Shown: positions 7,194 to 14,470 of the stretch, piece after piece
Layout of the letters: every line of letters starts with the position of its first letter
Position numbering within the stretch: the first letter of the stretch is position 1
Assembly: GCA_900763995.1 (NCBI GenBank)
Contig: CAAFMK010000177.1
Location: 1 to 19,059 of the forward strand
Direction of reading: 5' to 3'
DNA from: an uncultured Oscillospiraceae bacterium
Lineage (GTDB): Bacteria > Bacillota > Clostridia > Oscillospirales > Oscillospiraceae
DNA length: 19,059 nt
Program-made: the position numbers and the translations under genes
The notes under the pieces: generated by a model
Seen by the model: only the letters and a program-made list of their open reading frames with translations
Told to the model about the DNA's origin: nothing
The model's database searches: none

Positions 7194-8546
7194 TTAGAAG
7201 ATGCCCTGAGCCATCATGGCATCAGCAACCTTCTGGAAGCCCACGATGTTAGCACCAGCGACCAGGTCATAGCCCAGGCCATAGCGCTCGGAAACCTCAA
7301 CAGAGGAGTTGTAGATGTTCTTCATAATGCCATGCAGCTTGGTGTCGACCTCCTCGGCGCTCCAGTACAGACGCTCGGCGTTCTGAGCCATCTCCAGCTC
7401 GGACACGGACACGCCGCCGGCGTTGACAGCCTTGGAAGGAGCAACGACCATGTGAGCCTGCTTCTTCAGGAACTCCAGAGCCTCGTTGGTGGTGGGCATA
7501 TTGGCGACCTCGAAGTAGTACTTCACGCCGGAAGCAGCGATCTTCTCAGCCCACTCCATGTTGACATCGTTCTGGGTAGCGGCGGGCATATAGATGTCCA
7601 CATCCTTGACGCCCCAGCACTTGGTGTTGGGAACGAACTCGCAGCCGAACTTCTCAGCATAGGGAGCGCAGTGCATAGGATCCTTGGCGCGCATCTCCAG
7701 GATGTAGTTGAGCTTCTCCTCGGTGTCCACACCATCGGGATCGTGGATGTAGCCGTCGGGGCCAGCAAAGTAGGTGACCTTAGCGCCCAGCTCAGCGGCC
7801 TTCTTCATGATGCCCCAGCCCACATTGCCGTAGCCGGAGATGGCGATGCGCTTGCCCTTGATGTCCTGGCCATCGTGCTTGAGGGCCTCAACCAGATAGT
7901 AGACAGCGCCGTAGCCAGTGGCCTCAGGACGCAGGATGGAACCGCCGGTGCAAACAGCCTTGCCGGACAGAGCGCCGAACTCAGCAGCGCCTACCAGGCG
8001 GCGATACTGGCCATACATATAGCCGATCTCACGGCCGCCGCAGCCCAGGTCGCCGGCGGGGCAGTCGATGTCCTGGCCGATGTGGCGATACAGCTCGCTG
8101 ATGAAGGCCTGGCAGAAACGCATGACCTCAGCATCGCTCTTGCCGCGAGGATCGAAGTCGGAACCGCCCTTGGCACCGCCGATGGGCAGACCAGTCATAG
8201 CGTCCTTAAAGACCTGCTCGAAGCCCAGGAACTTGATGATGGACAGGTTAACGGAGGGGTCAAAGCGGATGCCGCCCTTGTAGGGGCCCAGGGCAGCGTT
8301 GTACTGCACACGGTAGCCGCGGTTGACATGCCACTCATGGTTGTCATCCTCCCAAGTGACGCGGAACTCGATGGCGCGCTCGGGCTCGACCATGCGCTCC
8401 AGCAGGGCGGCCTTCTCATACTCGGGGTGGGCGTTGATCACAGGCTCCAGAGAGGTCAGAACCTCCTCAACAGTCTGCAGGAACTCGGGCTCGTTGGCGT
8501 TCTTGGCCTTGGTGTCGTTCAGGACTCTCTCGATGTACTGATTCAT
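7194..8546 (-). CDS. gdhA: Glutamate dehydrogenase (hexameric, small-subunit type)
   Basis: Catalyses the reversible reductive amination of 2-oxoglutarate to glutamate in the cytosol. The protein has 450 residues, standard for the bacterial homohexameric class. Substrate and catalytic residues are in place: Lys90 in GPYKGGIRF, Lys114 in QVFKDAM, the catalytic Lys126 in GGAKGGSDFDP and Asp166 in PAGDLGCGGREIGY. The nucleotide-binding GYGNVG loop is near residue 240. The sequence after it (AGPDGYIHDPDG) closely resembles the NAD-dependent Clostridium symbiosum enzyme as I remember it. NAD use in amino-acid fermentation is therefore likely, but cofactor choice is inference. The ATG has a perfect AGGAGG ribosome binding site. 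Codon use is noticeably more biased than in the neighbours (almost exclusive preferred C-ending codons), as expected for a highly expressed gene. It is a single-gene unit with its own promoter and terminator. Confidence 0.97.
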   Translation of the reverse strand: MNQYIERVLNDTKAKNANEPEFLQTVEEVLTSLEPVINAHPEYEKAALLERMVEPERAIEFRVTWEDDNHEWHVNRGYRVQYNAALGPYKGGIRFDPSVNLSIIKFLGFEQVFKDAMTGLPIGGAKGGSDFDPRGKSDAEVMRFCQAFISELYRHIGQDIDCPAGDLGCGGREIGYMYGQYRRLVGAAEFGALSGKAVCTGGSILRPEATGYGAVYYLVEALKHDGQDIKGKRIAISGYGNVGWGIMKKAAELGAKVTYFAGPDGYIHDPDGVDTEEKLNYILEMRAKDPMHCAPYAEKFGCEFVPNTKCWGVKDVDIYMPAATQNDVNMEWAEKIAASGVKYYFEVANMPTTNEALEFLKKQAHMVVAPSKAVNAGGVSVSELEMAQNAERLYWSAEEVDTKLHGIMKNIYNSSVEVSERYGLGYDLVAGANIVGFQKVADAMMAQGIF

Positions 8547-8654
8547 AGCAGCATTCCTCCTAAAAAATGGTGGTTCATTTGACAGAGACCTTTCATTTCC
8601 CGCCCCACACTGGGGAGGTGGATAAAATGTACTCTGTTGTGCTCTGATATGTCT

Positions 8655-8682
8655 ATCATATCATAAAATCCAATGGAGTAAA
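8655..8682 (-). promoter_or_regulatory. Putative gdhA promoter
   Basis: On the minus strand, TTTACT (8682-8677) and TATGAT (8660-8655) are spaced by 16 bp. They lie about 100 nt upstream of the gdhA start. The leader contains a small CCCCA/TGGGG hairpin (8603-8615). Confidence 0.55.
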
Positions 8683-8698
8683 GCATTTATTTTGTGGA

Positions 8699-8727
8699 GG
8701 TTACCACAATAAAAAGGCTGTGGTACC
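8699..8727. promoter_or_regulatory. Imperfect dyad just upstream of the gdhA -35 box
   Basis: GGTTACCACA (8699-8708) is mirrored by TGTGGTACC (8719-8727), with one unpaired T and a 10-nt centre. It lies about 17 bp upstream of the proposed gdhA -35 box, a usual place for an activator site. It could equally be a weak stem in the 3' region of the GNAT transcript. The regulator is unknown. Confidence 0.3.
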
Positions 8728-8747
8728 AGGGCAGAGGAGCATAAAAA

Positions 8748-8776
8748 CAGCTCCCTCTGGATAAAAGAGGGAGCTG
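8748..8776 (-). terminator. Intrinsic terminator of the PspC-GNAT unit
   Basis: An 11-bp stem (8748-8758 with 8766-8776) has a 7-nt loop. It begins 20 bp after the GNAT stop. On the minus strand it is followed by a TTTTTAT run, as expected for termination of the leftward transcript. Confidence 0.85.
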
Positions 8777-8796
8777 CTTTTCAAACTTGCAGGAAT

Positions 8797-9669
8797 TCAA
8801 TCAAACGCCAGCCCCAGATAGGCGGTGGACGACCAGTCCCATGTCTGGGCCATGGAGGGGTCAAGCCATTTCAGCATGGCAAATTTCCAGCCATCTGTCT
8901 CCTTTTGGCGGCTATACATGGGTGTGCGCACCAGATGCTGTTGGGCAGGGAACTTGCTGGGCAGGTGGGGGAGAATGGCCTGGGCAGCCGGGCCGCCCAG
9001 CAGCTCCTTGAAAACCATGGTGCCCTGCCCGTCCCCCTCAGCACACAGACACACAGGGCCAAGGGCAGTCTCTCCCACAAACAGGCCCCCTCCCCCCAGA
9101 GCACAGCAGCTGGCCTGAAAGGCCAGGGCGTCGTCTCCGTAGGAGATGTGAGGTAAATCAGCCAGCAGGGACTCCCGCACAGTATTATATTGGGCAGGGG
9201 AGGCGGGGCGCAGGGGATTTTCCACATTTGGGGCCTGAAGTGTGGAAACATCCAAGGTCTCAGGGATGAGGGTAAAGCACTCCCCAAAGCCGTTGGCCCC
9301 AAAAAACTGGTGCAGGGATGGCTCCGCCGGAACTGTGGTGACGGCGGGGATGTTCAGCGTGCGGAAGTAGTCATCGGCATCAGCCAGCAGCTTGGCAGCC
9401 AGTCCACGGCCCCGACAGTCGGGGTGGGTGGCCACAGCGTACAGATAGGCCGCCCGGTAGCTGCCCACACCGGGGAGGACAAAGGTGGTGTCAAACCAGG
9501 CAGTCATGGAGCGGACAATACCATCCTCCTCCAGCACCAGTACACGCTCAGGGCGGTAATAGATATTGTAGAAATTATCTACATAGGCCCCATCATCACC
9601 AAAGGACAGTTGCCAGAGTTGGCGCTGGGCAGGGACATCTGAGGGGACAGAGGGACGAGTGAGGAGCAC
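8797..9669 (-). CDS. GNAT-family N-acetyltransferase with second C-terminal domain
   Basis: A 290-residue acyl-CoA N-acyltransferase. The N-terminal GNAT fold covers about residues 1-140. It has an opening PSDVPAQRQLWQLSFGD helix and strand, the YLYAVATHPDCRGRG strand and acetyl-CoA pyrophosphate loop (R86-x-x-G-x-A), and the HQFFGANGF segment. The C-terminal half (about 150-290) resembles the second GNAT-like half of two-domain Eis-type relatives but is shorter and lacks an obvious sterol-carrier domain. The acceptor is unknown. I chose GTG at 9669: it has a GGAAAGG ribosome binding site and the GNAT fold starts there. The much longer ATG-initiated frame (from 9867) would run through the whole pspC-like gene in another frame and is not credible. 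The gene begins 16 bp after the pspC-like stop, so the two are co-transcribed. Confidence 0.85.
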   Translation of the reverse strand: MLLTRPSVPSDVPAQRQLWQLSFGDDGAYVDNFYNIYYRPERVLVLEEDGIVRSMTAWFDTTFVLPGVGSYRAAYLYAVATHPDCRGRGLAAKLLADADDYFRTLNIPAVTTVPAEPSLHQFFGANGFGECFTLIPETLDVSTLQAPNVENPLRPASPAQYNTVRESLLADLPHISYGDDALAFQASCCALGGGGLFVGETALGPVCLCAEGDGQGTMVFKELLGGPAAQAILPHLPSKFPAQQHLVRTPMYSRQKETDGWKFAMLKWLDPSMAQTWDWSSTAYLGLAFD

Positions 9670-9685
9670 AGAAATCAACCTTTCC

Positions 9686-9898
9686 TTAGTAATCTGGGTA
9701 GATGTTGCTCTTTTTCGGGATGATGATGGCGCATACGACATAGGCCCAGAACCCCAGAGAGAAAGTCCCGATGGTTGCAATGGCCCATGCCACTCGAACC
9801 AGAGTGGGGTCAATATCAAAATATTCTGCAATGCCGCCGCATACGCCGCACAGCATTTTGTAGTCATACTCTGTGCGATACAGTCGTTTATTTCTCAT
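9686..9898 (-). CDS. PspC-domain small membrane protein
   Basis: A 70-residue protein made up almost entirely of a PspC domain. It opens with the typical RLYRTEYDYKMLCGVCGGIAEYFDIDPTLVRV motif pattern, covering about residues 5-36. One transmembrane helix follows (about 37-61), then a short basic and acidic tail. PspC domains occur in envelope-stress proteins; stand-alone short versions are common in Firmicutes and their role is not defined. An AAAGGAG ribosome binding site lies upstream of the ATG with somewhat long spacing (about 11 nt). The gene is first in a two-gene unit with the GNAT acetyltransferase. Confidence 0.9.
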   Translation of the reverse strand: MRNKRLYRTEYDYKMLCGVCGGIAEYFDIDPTLVRVAWAIATIGTFSLGFWAYVVCAIIIPKKSNIYPDY

Positions 9899-10021
9899 AA
9901 AAATCCATACTCCTTTCCTTGTGTGAGTCTGCTTTCATCAGGGAATATGTCCTTCTTACCACAGGATACGCCAAAGGCAGAAAAAAATCTACAAAGAATC
10001 AATTAAGGAACCATAAAATTT

Positions 10022-10048
10022 TCCACAATGGGATAAAGAGTCTGTGGA
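10022..10048 (-). terminator. Weak candidate terminator of the DEAD-box helicase gene
   Basis: TCCACA (10022-10027) pairs with TGTGGA (10043-10048) around a 15-nt loop. On the minus strand it is followed by AAATTTTATGG. The stem is only 6 bp, so this is a weak candidate. No better hairpin was seen between 9899 and 10058, and no clear promoter for the pspC-like gene was seen there either. Confidence 0.3.
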
Positions 10049-10058
10049 GAACAGGGCA

Positions 10059-11237
10059 TCAGGTGGACACTGCCGCCACAAGATCTCCGCTCCCATTGAA
10101 ATAGACGGTGCGGATCTGGTTGCCGGTCACCTTATTGATGTCGTCCAGACGAAGGCCCTCTGTGATGGTGGCAACCAGAGAGAATGCTGCACCGTGGCGG
10201 CGGGCCCGCCCAGTGCGGCCAATGCGGTGGATATAGTACTCATTTTCATCAGGCACATCGTAGTTGAATACAGCGTCCACATCGTCGATGTCCAGCCCGC
10301 GGGCGGCCACATCAGTGGCCACCAGAACCCGGAGCTTGCCCTCACGGAACTTTTTCAGGGTGCGCTCCCGGGCCGACTGCTGAATGTCTCCATGGATGGC
10401 CTGGCAGGAGATGCCACGCATGGACAGCAGACCAACCAGCCGGTCAGTCATATTTTTGGTATTGCAAAAGGCGATGACACGCTCATAGTCCCCCATCTCC
10501 AGCAGTCTGACCATGGTGTCCGCCTTTTCGTTGCGCTCCACATCCAGGCGGTACTGGGCAATATCCGGGCGGTTTTCCTGGTCGGCCTGGACAGTGATCT
10601 CCACTGGATCACGCTGGTAAACCCAGGAGATGTCCAGAACCTCCCGGGAGATGGTGGCAGAAAACAGGCCCAGATTGCGGCGGTTGGGTATGGTATCCAG
10701 AATGTGGGTCACATCCCTGACAAAGCCCATGTCCAGCATGCGGTCTGCCTCATCCAGCACCACAGTCTGCACCTTGTCCAGCCGGACGGTGCGCCGCTTC
10801 ATGTGATCCATCAGGCGGCCCGGGGTGGCCACCACGATCTGGGGGCTTTTTTTCAGCTGGGTGATCTGCTTGTCGATGGGCTGTCCGCCGTAGAGACAGG
10901 CCACACGCACCCCCTCTTTAAAGGTACACAGTACCCGCAGCTCGTCCTGGATCTGAATGGCAAGCTCCCGTGTGGGGGCCAGGACAAGGGCCTGAATGTG
11001 GTTGTCCTCAGAGTCGATGTGCTCCACCATGGGAATGCCAAAGGCAAAGGTCTTGCCTGTGCCGGTGGGGGCCTTGGCGATGACATCCCTCCACTCCATG
11101 AAGTAGGGGATGGAGCCGGCCTGGATTTGAGTGGCCTCAGTGTATCCTTTTTTCTCAATGGCCCGCATCAGCTCAGGGGATAGGGGCATCTCGTCGTACC
11201 GAACTGACTTGTTGACAGTCTGTCCGTTGATCTCCAT
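10059..11237 (-). CDS. DEAD-box ATP-dependent RNA helicase
   Basis: A 392-residue cytosolic RNA helicase comprising just the two-RecA-domain core. The motifs appear in order: Q motif GYTEATQIQ (31-39), Walker A APTGTGKT (56-63), PTRELA (88-93), TPGR (138-141), the DEAD box (162-165), SAT (193-195), the ARGLD motif (312-316) and HRIGRTGRARRHG (337-349). Only about 40 residues follow, so the C-terminal RNA-binding extension of DbpA, CshA or CsdA types is missing. The target RNA or complex cannot be named. ATG 11237 is preferred: it has an AAAGGA ribosome binding site, whereas an in-frame TTG at 11276 has none. A single-gene unit with a promoter about 145 nt upstream and a structured leader, which suggests RNA-level control as seen for cold-inducible helicases. 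Confidence 0.93.
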   Translation of the reverse strand: MEINGQTVNKSVRYDEMPLSPELMRAIEKKGYTEATQIQAGSIPYFMEWRDVIAKAPTGTGKTFAFGIPMVEHIDSEDNHIQALVLAPTRELAIQIQDELRVLCTFKEGVRVACLYGGQPIDKQITQLKKSPQIVVATPGRLMDHMKRRTVRLDKVQTVVLDEADRMLDMGFVRDVTHILDTIPNRRNLGLFSATISREVLDISWVYQRDPVEITVQADQENRPDIAQYRLDVERNEKADTMVRLLEMGDYERVIAFCNTKNMTDRLVGLLSMRGISCQAIHGDIQQSARERTLKKFREGKLRVLVATDVAARGLDIDDVDAVFNYDVPDENEYYIHRIGRTGRARRHGAAFSLVATITEGLRLDDINKVTGNQIRTVYFNGSGDLVAAVST

Positions 11238-11313
11238 GTTGATCCGTCCTTTCGTTCTCTCACAAATGTGATTCAAGGCCTCCCAATCAACACAGTCAAC
11301 GCTTTTTTCCAGC

Positions 11314-11347
11314 GTGGCCCCGAATCAAGGGGCAAAGCTGTGGCCCC
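11314..11347 (-). promoter_or_regulatory. Mutually exclusive stems in the helicase leader
   Basis: In transcript order, GGGGCCAC (11347-11340) is followed by GCCCC (11333-11329) and a second GGGGCCAC (11321-11314). The central GCCCC can pair with GGGGC on either side but not with both at once, giving two alternative hairpins. No T run follows within the leader. The repeat is directly visible; switching is inference. Confidence 0.35.
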
Positions 11348-11389
11348 AGTGGTGTACCAAAGCGCCATAGGCACAGCGGCACATATGAC

Positions 11390-11417
11390 ATTATATCAAT
11401 TATTTTGCGCTTGTCTA
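11390..11417 (-). promoter_or_regulatory. Promoter of the DEAD-box helicase gene
   Basis: On the minus strand, TAGACA (11417-11412) and a consensus TATAAT (11395-11390) are separated by 16 bp. Transcription would start near 11383, leaving a leader of about 145 nt before ATG 11237. Confidence 0.65.
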
Positions 11418-11478
11418 TCTGTTTTCCCAAGAAAACCACCCGGCCTGACAAACGCAAGGGATGGGATGGAAAAAGGGA

Positions 11479-11507
11479 CACCCACAGCTCTGGAAGGGCT
11501 GTGGGTG
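11479..11507 (-). terminator. Intrinsic terminator of the htrA-like gene
   Basis: A perfect 10-bp stem (11479-11488 with 11498-11507) has a 9-nt loop. On the minus strand it is followed by TCCCTTTTTCC. It lies 21 bp after the protease stop codon. Confidence 0.85.
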
Positions 11508-11528
11508 AAGAAGAGAGTGGAGATAAGA

Positions 11529-12938
11529 TCACCAGCCAAAGCTGCCAAAGGGCCACTGGTAGTAGTGACCATTATTGGGCTGCTGCTGTGTATTTTGCTG
11601 CTGTGTATTTTGCTGCTGTGTATTTTGCTGCTGGGGCTGGTTGTTGGCCTGTGTCTCAGAGTTCTTTTCATCAAAGGTGATGGTCAGCTTCATCTCCTGC
11701 TGGTTGCGCAGGACAGTCAGCTCCGCAGAGTCCCCAGCCCGGTAGTTGGTGGACAGGGCGGCAGTGAGGGCGGTGGAGGAGTCAATGGCAGTGTCATCAA
11801 TGGCCACAATAATATCGTTGACCAGCAGACCCGCCTTCTGGGCGCAGGAGCCATCGGCCACATAGATGACCGCGGCACCAGCCGAGATCCCGTAGCGCTG
11901 GGCCTCTGAGGAGACATCGCTGACCTGAACACCCATATAGGGCTTTCCGGTGACATAGCCGTGCTCAATAAGGTCAGCAAGGATGGTTTTCACATCGTTG
12001 ATGGGAATGGCAAAGCCCAGACCCTCAGCGCTGACGCCAGAGGCGGATTGGGTGTACTTGGCCGACACGATGCCCACCACATTGCCATAGCTGTCAAACA
12101 GGGGGCCGCCGGAGTTTCCGGGGTTGATGGCGGCGTTGCTCTGAAGCACATTGAGGGTGATGGTCGCTGGGTTGCCGTTTTCATCCACACCTGTGGTGGT
12201 GATGAGACGGTCAAGGGCGGATACCATACCGTCGGTAAAGCTGAAGGTCAGCTCGCCCAGGGGGTTGCCAATGGCATAGACGGGCTCACCCACCACCAGC
12301 TTGTCGCTGTCCCCAAGAGTGACGGGGGTGAGGCCGGTGGCCTCGATCTTCAAAACGGCCACATCGTTGTCCTTCTCACCCCCCACCACAGTGGCGGGGT
12401 ACTGGTCACCGCTGTAGAATGTGACCTCCACTTTTACGGTGTTGTCGTTGACAGCGTCCTCAATGACATGGTAGTTGGTGACGATGTACCCGTCCTGGGT
12501 GAGGACAAAGCCGGAACCAGCGGCTGCGGAGGTGGAGGTCTGACCGAAGATGTTGGTGGTGGTAGTGGACACCCGGATACCCACAGAAGAACCCACATTG
12601 GCCGCATACAGCTGCTCCGGGGTCATGGGCTTTCCGTTGTTGGTGTTAACCACCGTCTCCACCTGGGGACGATCCTCCTGATAGACTGTGGTGGCCTCCT
12701 GATTGCCATAGTGGCTGTACAAAGCGGCCCCGCCCACACCGGCGGCCCCACCCAGCAGGGTACAGGCCAGCGCCATAGCGATCAATCTGGATGTGGCGGT
12801 ATTGCGCCGGGGATTCCTGTTGGGGGTACCGGGATCTGGGCTTTGGTGGTTGGGGGACTGGGGATTGGGGTCAGTATAGTCACCAAAGCTACCACGATAG
12901 CCATCATTTTCACTGTTATAAAAATTAAATTCGTCCAT
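11529..12938 (-). CDS. HtrA/DegP-type membrane-anchored serine protease with PDZ domain
   Basis: A 469-residue envelope quality-control protease. A proline- and asparagine-rich cytoplasmic N-terminus (about 1-48) precedes a single transmembrane helix (about 51-76). A linker follows, then a trypsin-like domain (about 112-325) with the complete triad: His157 in TNYHVIED, Asp192 in NDVAVLK and Ser276 in NPGNSGGPL. One PDZ domain spans about 335-424. The tail (about 430-469) holds three exact QQQNT pentapeptides and an aromatic Trp/Phe/Tyr end. Signal-anchor topology puts the protease outside the membrane, where it degrades misfolded proteins, as HtrA/HtrB do in Bacillus. The ATG has an AAAGGAG ribosome binding site with about 11-nt spacing. 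The gene has its own promoter with direct repeats and its own terminator. The symbol htrA fits the family but not a specific paralogue, so it is left blank. Confidence 0.94.
   Translation of the reverse strand: MDEFNFYNSENDGYRGSFGDYTDPNPQSPNHQSPDPGTPNRNPRRNTATSRLIAMALACTLLGGAAGVGGAALYSHYGNQEATTVYQEDRPQVETVVNTNNGKPMTPEQLYAANVGSSVGIRVSTTTTNIFGQTSTSAAAGSGFVLTQDGYIVTNYHVIEDAVNDNTVKVEVTFYSGDQYPATVVGGEKDNDVAVLKIEATGLTPVTLGDSDKLVVGEPVYAIGNPLGELTFSFTDGMVSALDRLITTTGVDENGNPATITLNVLQSNAAINPGNSGGPLFDSYGNVVGIVSAKYTQSASGVSAEGLGFAIPINDVKTILADLIEHGYVTGKPYMGVQVSDVSSEAQRYGISAGAAVIYVADGSCAQKAGLLVNDIIVAIDDTAIDSSTALTAALSTNYRAGDSAELTVLRNQQEMKLTITFDEKNSETQANNQPQQQNTQQQNTQQQNTQQQPNNGHYYQWPFGSFGW
11580..11633 (-). 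repeat. 15-bp tandem repeat coding QQQNT units in the protease tail
   Basis: Three near-identical 15-bp units plus a partial fourth encode residues 436-453 of the HtrA-like protein (QQQNT three times, then QQQ). Because the unit is a multiple of three, copy-number change would keep the reading frame. Confidence 0.9.
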
Positions 12939-13030
12939 AGAGGGGTGCTCCTTTCAAGGGAATATCGTTATAATTGCAACACCCCGCTATCAAGTGGGAT
13001 GCTGGGTTGCTCATCTTTGAAGCTGAGGCT

Positions 13031-13065
13031 ATCATAGCGTACAATTATGAAGAAAGAATGAAGAA
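13031..13065 (-). promoter_or_regulatory. Putative htrA promoter with 11-bp-period direct repeat (OmpR/PhoB-type site)
   Basis: On the minus strand two exact TTCTTCAT octamers (13065-13058 and 13054-13047) are spaced at an 11-bp period, one helical turn. They end 10 bp upstream of a TATGAT -10 box (13036-13031). No good -35 box is present; the repeats occupy its place. This geometry matches promoters activated by OmpR/PhoB-family response regulators. Transcription would start near 13025, with a leader of about 86 nt. Confidence 0.55.
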
Positions 13066-13096
13066 AAAAAGATAAATTTTTGAATATTCAAGGAAA

Positions 13097-14269
13097 TCAC
13101 TCCTTGGGATCCAGAGAGATGGGCCTCTGGGACAGGATGGCGGCAATATCACGGCCAGCGGCGATGAGATCCAGACGCAGCCCATGAAATAGCCCCATAC
13201 CGGCCAGATTCAAAATGACAAGCAGACAGATTGGGCCAAAAATCATCCCAAAGACTCCGGCCAGCTTCATCCCTACATAGATGCTGATGAGGGACAAAAT
13301 GGGGGACAGCCCAGTTTGATCTCCCACAAATTTTGGCTCCATCACCCGGCGGAACAAAGCGATGATGCCCCAGATGACCATCATCTCCACAGCGGTGGAG
13401 AAGTCCCCGGAAAACAGGGCGATAAAGGCCCATGGCACCATAATGGTTCCAGCGCCGATAATGGGAATAAAGTCCAGCACAGCCAGACCCAGGGCCAACA
13501 GCAGGCCATATGGCTGACGAATGATGGTAAATCCCGCCAACAAAATGAAAAATACCCCGACAGAGAGGAGGAACTCCGCCTTTAAATATCCACCAAAGGC
13601 CCCCAAGGAGACGGCTTTTACCTGTCCAAGAAAATGGAGCAGACCCTCGTCCATGTGCTGGGCAGTCCGGCTGCGCAGATATGGGTAGTCGGCAGTGATG
13701 AGATAGGTGGCCATGACAAAGATAACCAGTGCAACCACAAAAGAGGGCAGGCCCATGGCCTTTTCACCAGCCACCAGACCAATGCTGGCCAGTGTGGATG
13801 GGACGGTCTGCTTCAGCCAGAGGAACAGGTTGTTCATTGTGCTGACCACAAGTTCGGTGATGTGTGGAGGGACTAGGGTGAGCAGGTTGGAAAAGAGAGT
13901 CTCGATCTGGTCCAGGGTACGTTGCAGACTGTCCAACAGACCACTCCAGTTTTGCAGCAGTGAGATCAGCTGGCCCACCGCCACATAGCACAAAAGCCCG
14001 ATGGCACTGCCCACAAGGCCAAACAGCACCAGTAGAACCAGCAGGGACAGTGGGGCCCGGCCCAGGCCGGACATCCGCTGGAGACGCCGCACCAGTGGGT
14101 TGAGGATCGCTGCGGTAATCAGGGCCAGTATAAATGGGGCAAACAGAGACAGCAGGGGGCGGGCAAATGCCACCAGGAGCCAGACCAAAAGTACCGTCAG
14201 CAAAAATCGGATTCCAAGCCTCAGCCACAAAGCACCTCGTTTTCGCCAGGACAGCTGTTGAAATTCCAC
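13097..14269 (-). CDS. AI-2E family permease, YtvI-like
   Basis: A 390-residue polytopic membrane protein of the AI-2E/PerM family. Hydrophobic pairs lie near the N-terminus (about 15-60) and at 73-100. A mostly soluble amphipathic region follows (about 105-160), then a cluster of helices to about 370. The family hallmark LDFIPIIGAGTIMVPWA and the FVGDQTGLSPILSLISIYVG segment are present. Members include the TqsA exporter, Na+/H+ antiporters and the sporulation protein YtvI. The LDFIPIIGAG form and lineage favour YtvI-like, but the function is unproven. I chose GTG at 14269, which has a GAGGTGA ribosome binding site. An ATG-initiated extension to 14362 starts within or upstream of the promoter and is rejected. 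The htrA-like gene follows about 160 bp downstream with its own promoter. No strong terminator was seen between them. Confidence 0.87.
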   Translation of the reverse strand: MEFQQLSWRKRGALWLRLGIRFLLTVLLVWLLVAFARPLLSLFAPFILALITAAILNPLVRRLQRMSGLGRAPLSLLVLLVLFGLVGSAIGLLCYVAVGQLISLLQNWSGLLDSLQRTLDQIETLFSNLLTLVPPHITELVVSTMNNLFLWLKQTVPSTLASIGLVAGEKAMGLPSFVVALVIFVMATYLITADYPYLRSRTAQHMDEGLLHFLGQVKAVSLGAFGGYLKAEFLLSVGVFFILLAGFTIIRQPYGLLLALGLAVLDFIPIIGAGTIMVPWAFIALFSGDFSTAVEMMVIWGIIALFRRVMEPKFVGDQTGLSPILSLISIYVGMKLAGVFGMIFGPICLLVILNLAGMGLFHGLRLDLIAAGRDIAAILSQRPISLDPKE

Positions 14270-14343
14270 GGGAAGATCACCTCTATCAGTCAATGTAAAG
14301 AAGATAAATAACAGCTTAACTACAGTACCACCCGTATAAATGG

Positions 14344-14352
14344 AGTATAGCA
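14344..14352 (-). promoter_or_regulatory. Putative extended -10 promoter of the YtvI-like gene
   Basis: On the minus strand TGC-TATACT (14352-14344) forms an extended -10 element. No matching -35 box was found at 16-18 bp. Its position argues for the downstream GTG start of the permease gene. Confidence 0.45.
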
Positions 14353-14398
14353 CAAAAAACATAAACAGAGTGTAAATTTATAGGCCAAAATAAAAATA

Positions 14399-14424
14399 CC
14401 TCAGCCGCCAAAAGACAGCTGAGG
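14399..14424 (-). terminator. Intrinsic terminator of degV-like gene
   Basis: A 7-bp stem CCTCAGC/GCTGAGG (14399-14405 with 14418-14424) has a 12-nt loop. On the minus strand it is followed by TATTTTTATTTT. It lies about 50 bp beyond the DegV stop. Confidence 0.8.
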
Positions 14425-14470
14425 CAAAGAAGATCTGGGCAGCGCCAGAACAATGGTATATGGTGCTGGG

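Noticed and set aside
7332..8582. 416-codon open frame on the + strand opposite gdhA
   Set aside because: It is antisense to a certain gene whose strong codon bias removes stops from the opposite strand. The translation is low-complexity (Gly/Leu/Val/Ala-rich) with no recognisable motif.
9670..9867. ATG-initiated N-terminal extension of the GNAT protein
   Set aside because: It would overlap almost the whole pspC-like gene in another frame. The extension has no GNAT features, and GTG 9669 has its own ribosome binding site.
10044..11183. 379-codon open frame opposite the DEAD-box helicase
   Set aside because: It is a shadow of the helicase gene with no protein signature. The opposite-strand product shows every helicase motif.
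11580..11633. Possible CRISPR-like or satellite repeat
   Set aside because: The units are contiguous 15-bp coding repeats without spacers and translate cleanly as QQQNT inside the protease tail.
11961..13037. 358-codon open frame opposite the HtrA-like gene
   Set aside because: It is a Gly/Val/His-rich antisense shadow that runs across the true gene's start and promoter.
14270..14362. ATG-initiated extension of the YtvI-like permease
   Set aside because: The ATG lies at or upstream of the extended -10 element, and the first 31 residues do not match the family. GTG 14269 has a strong ribosome binding site.
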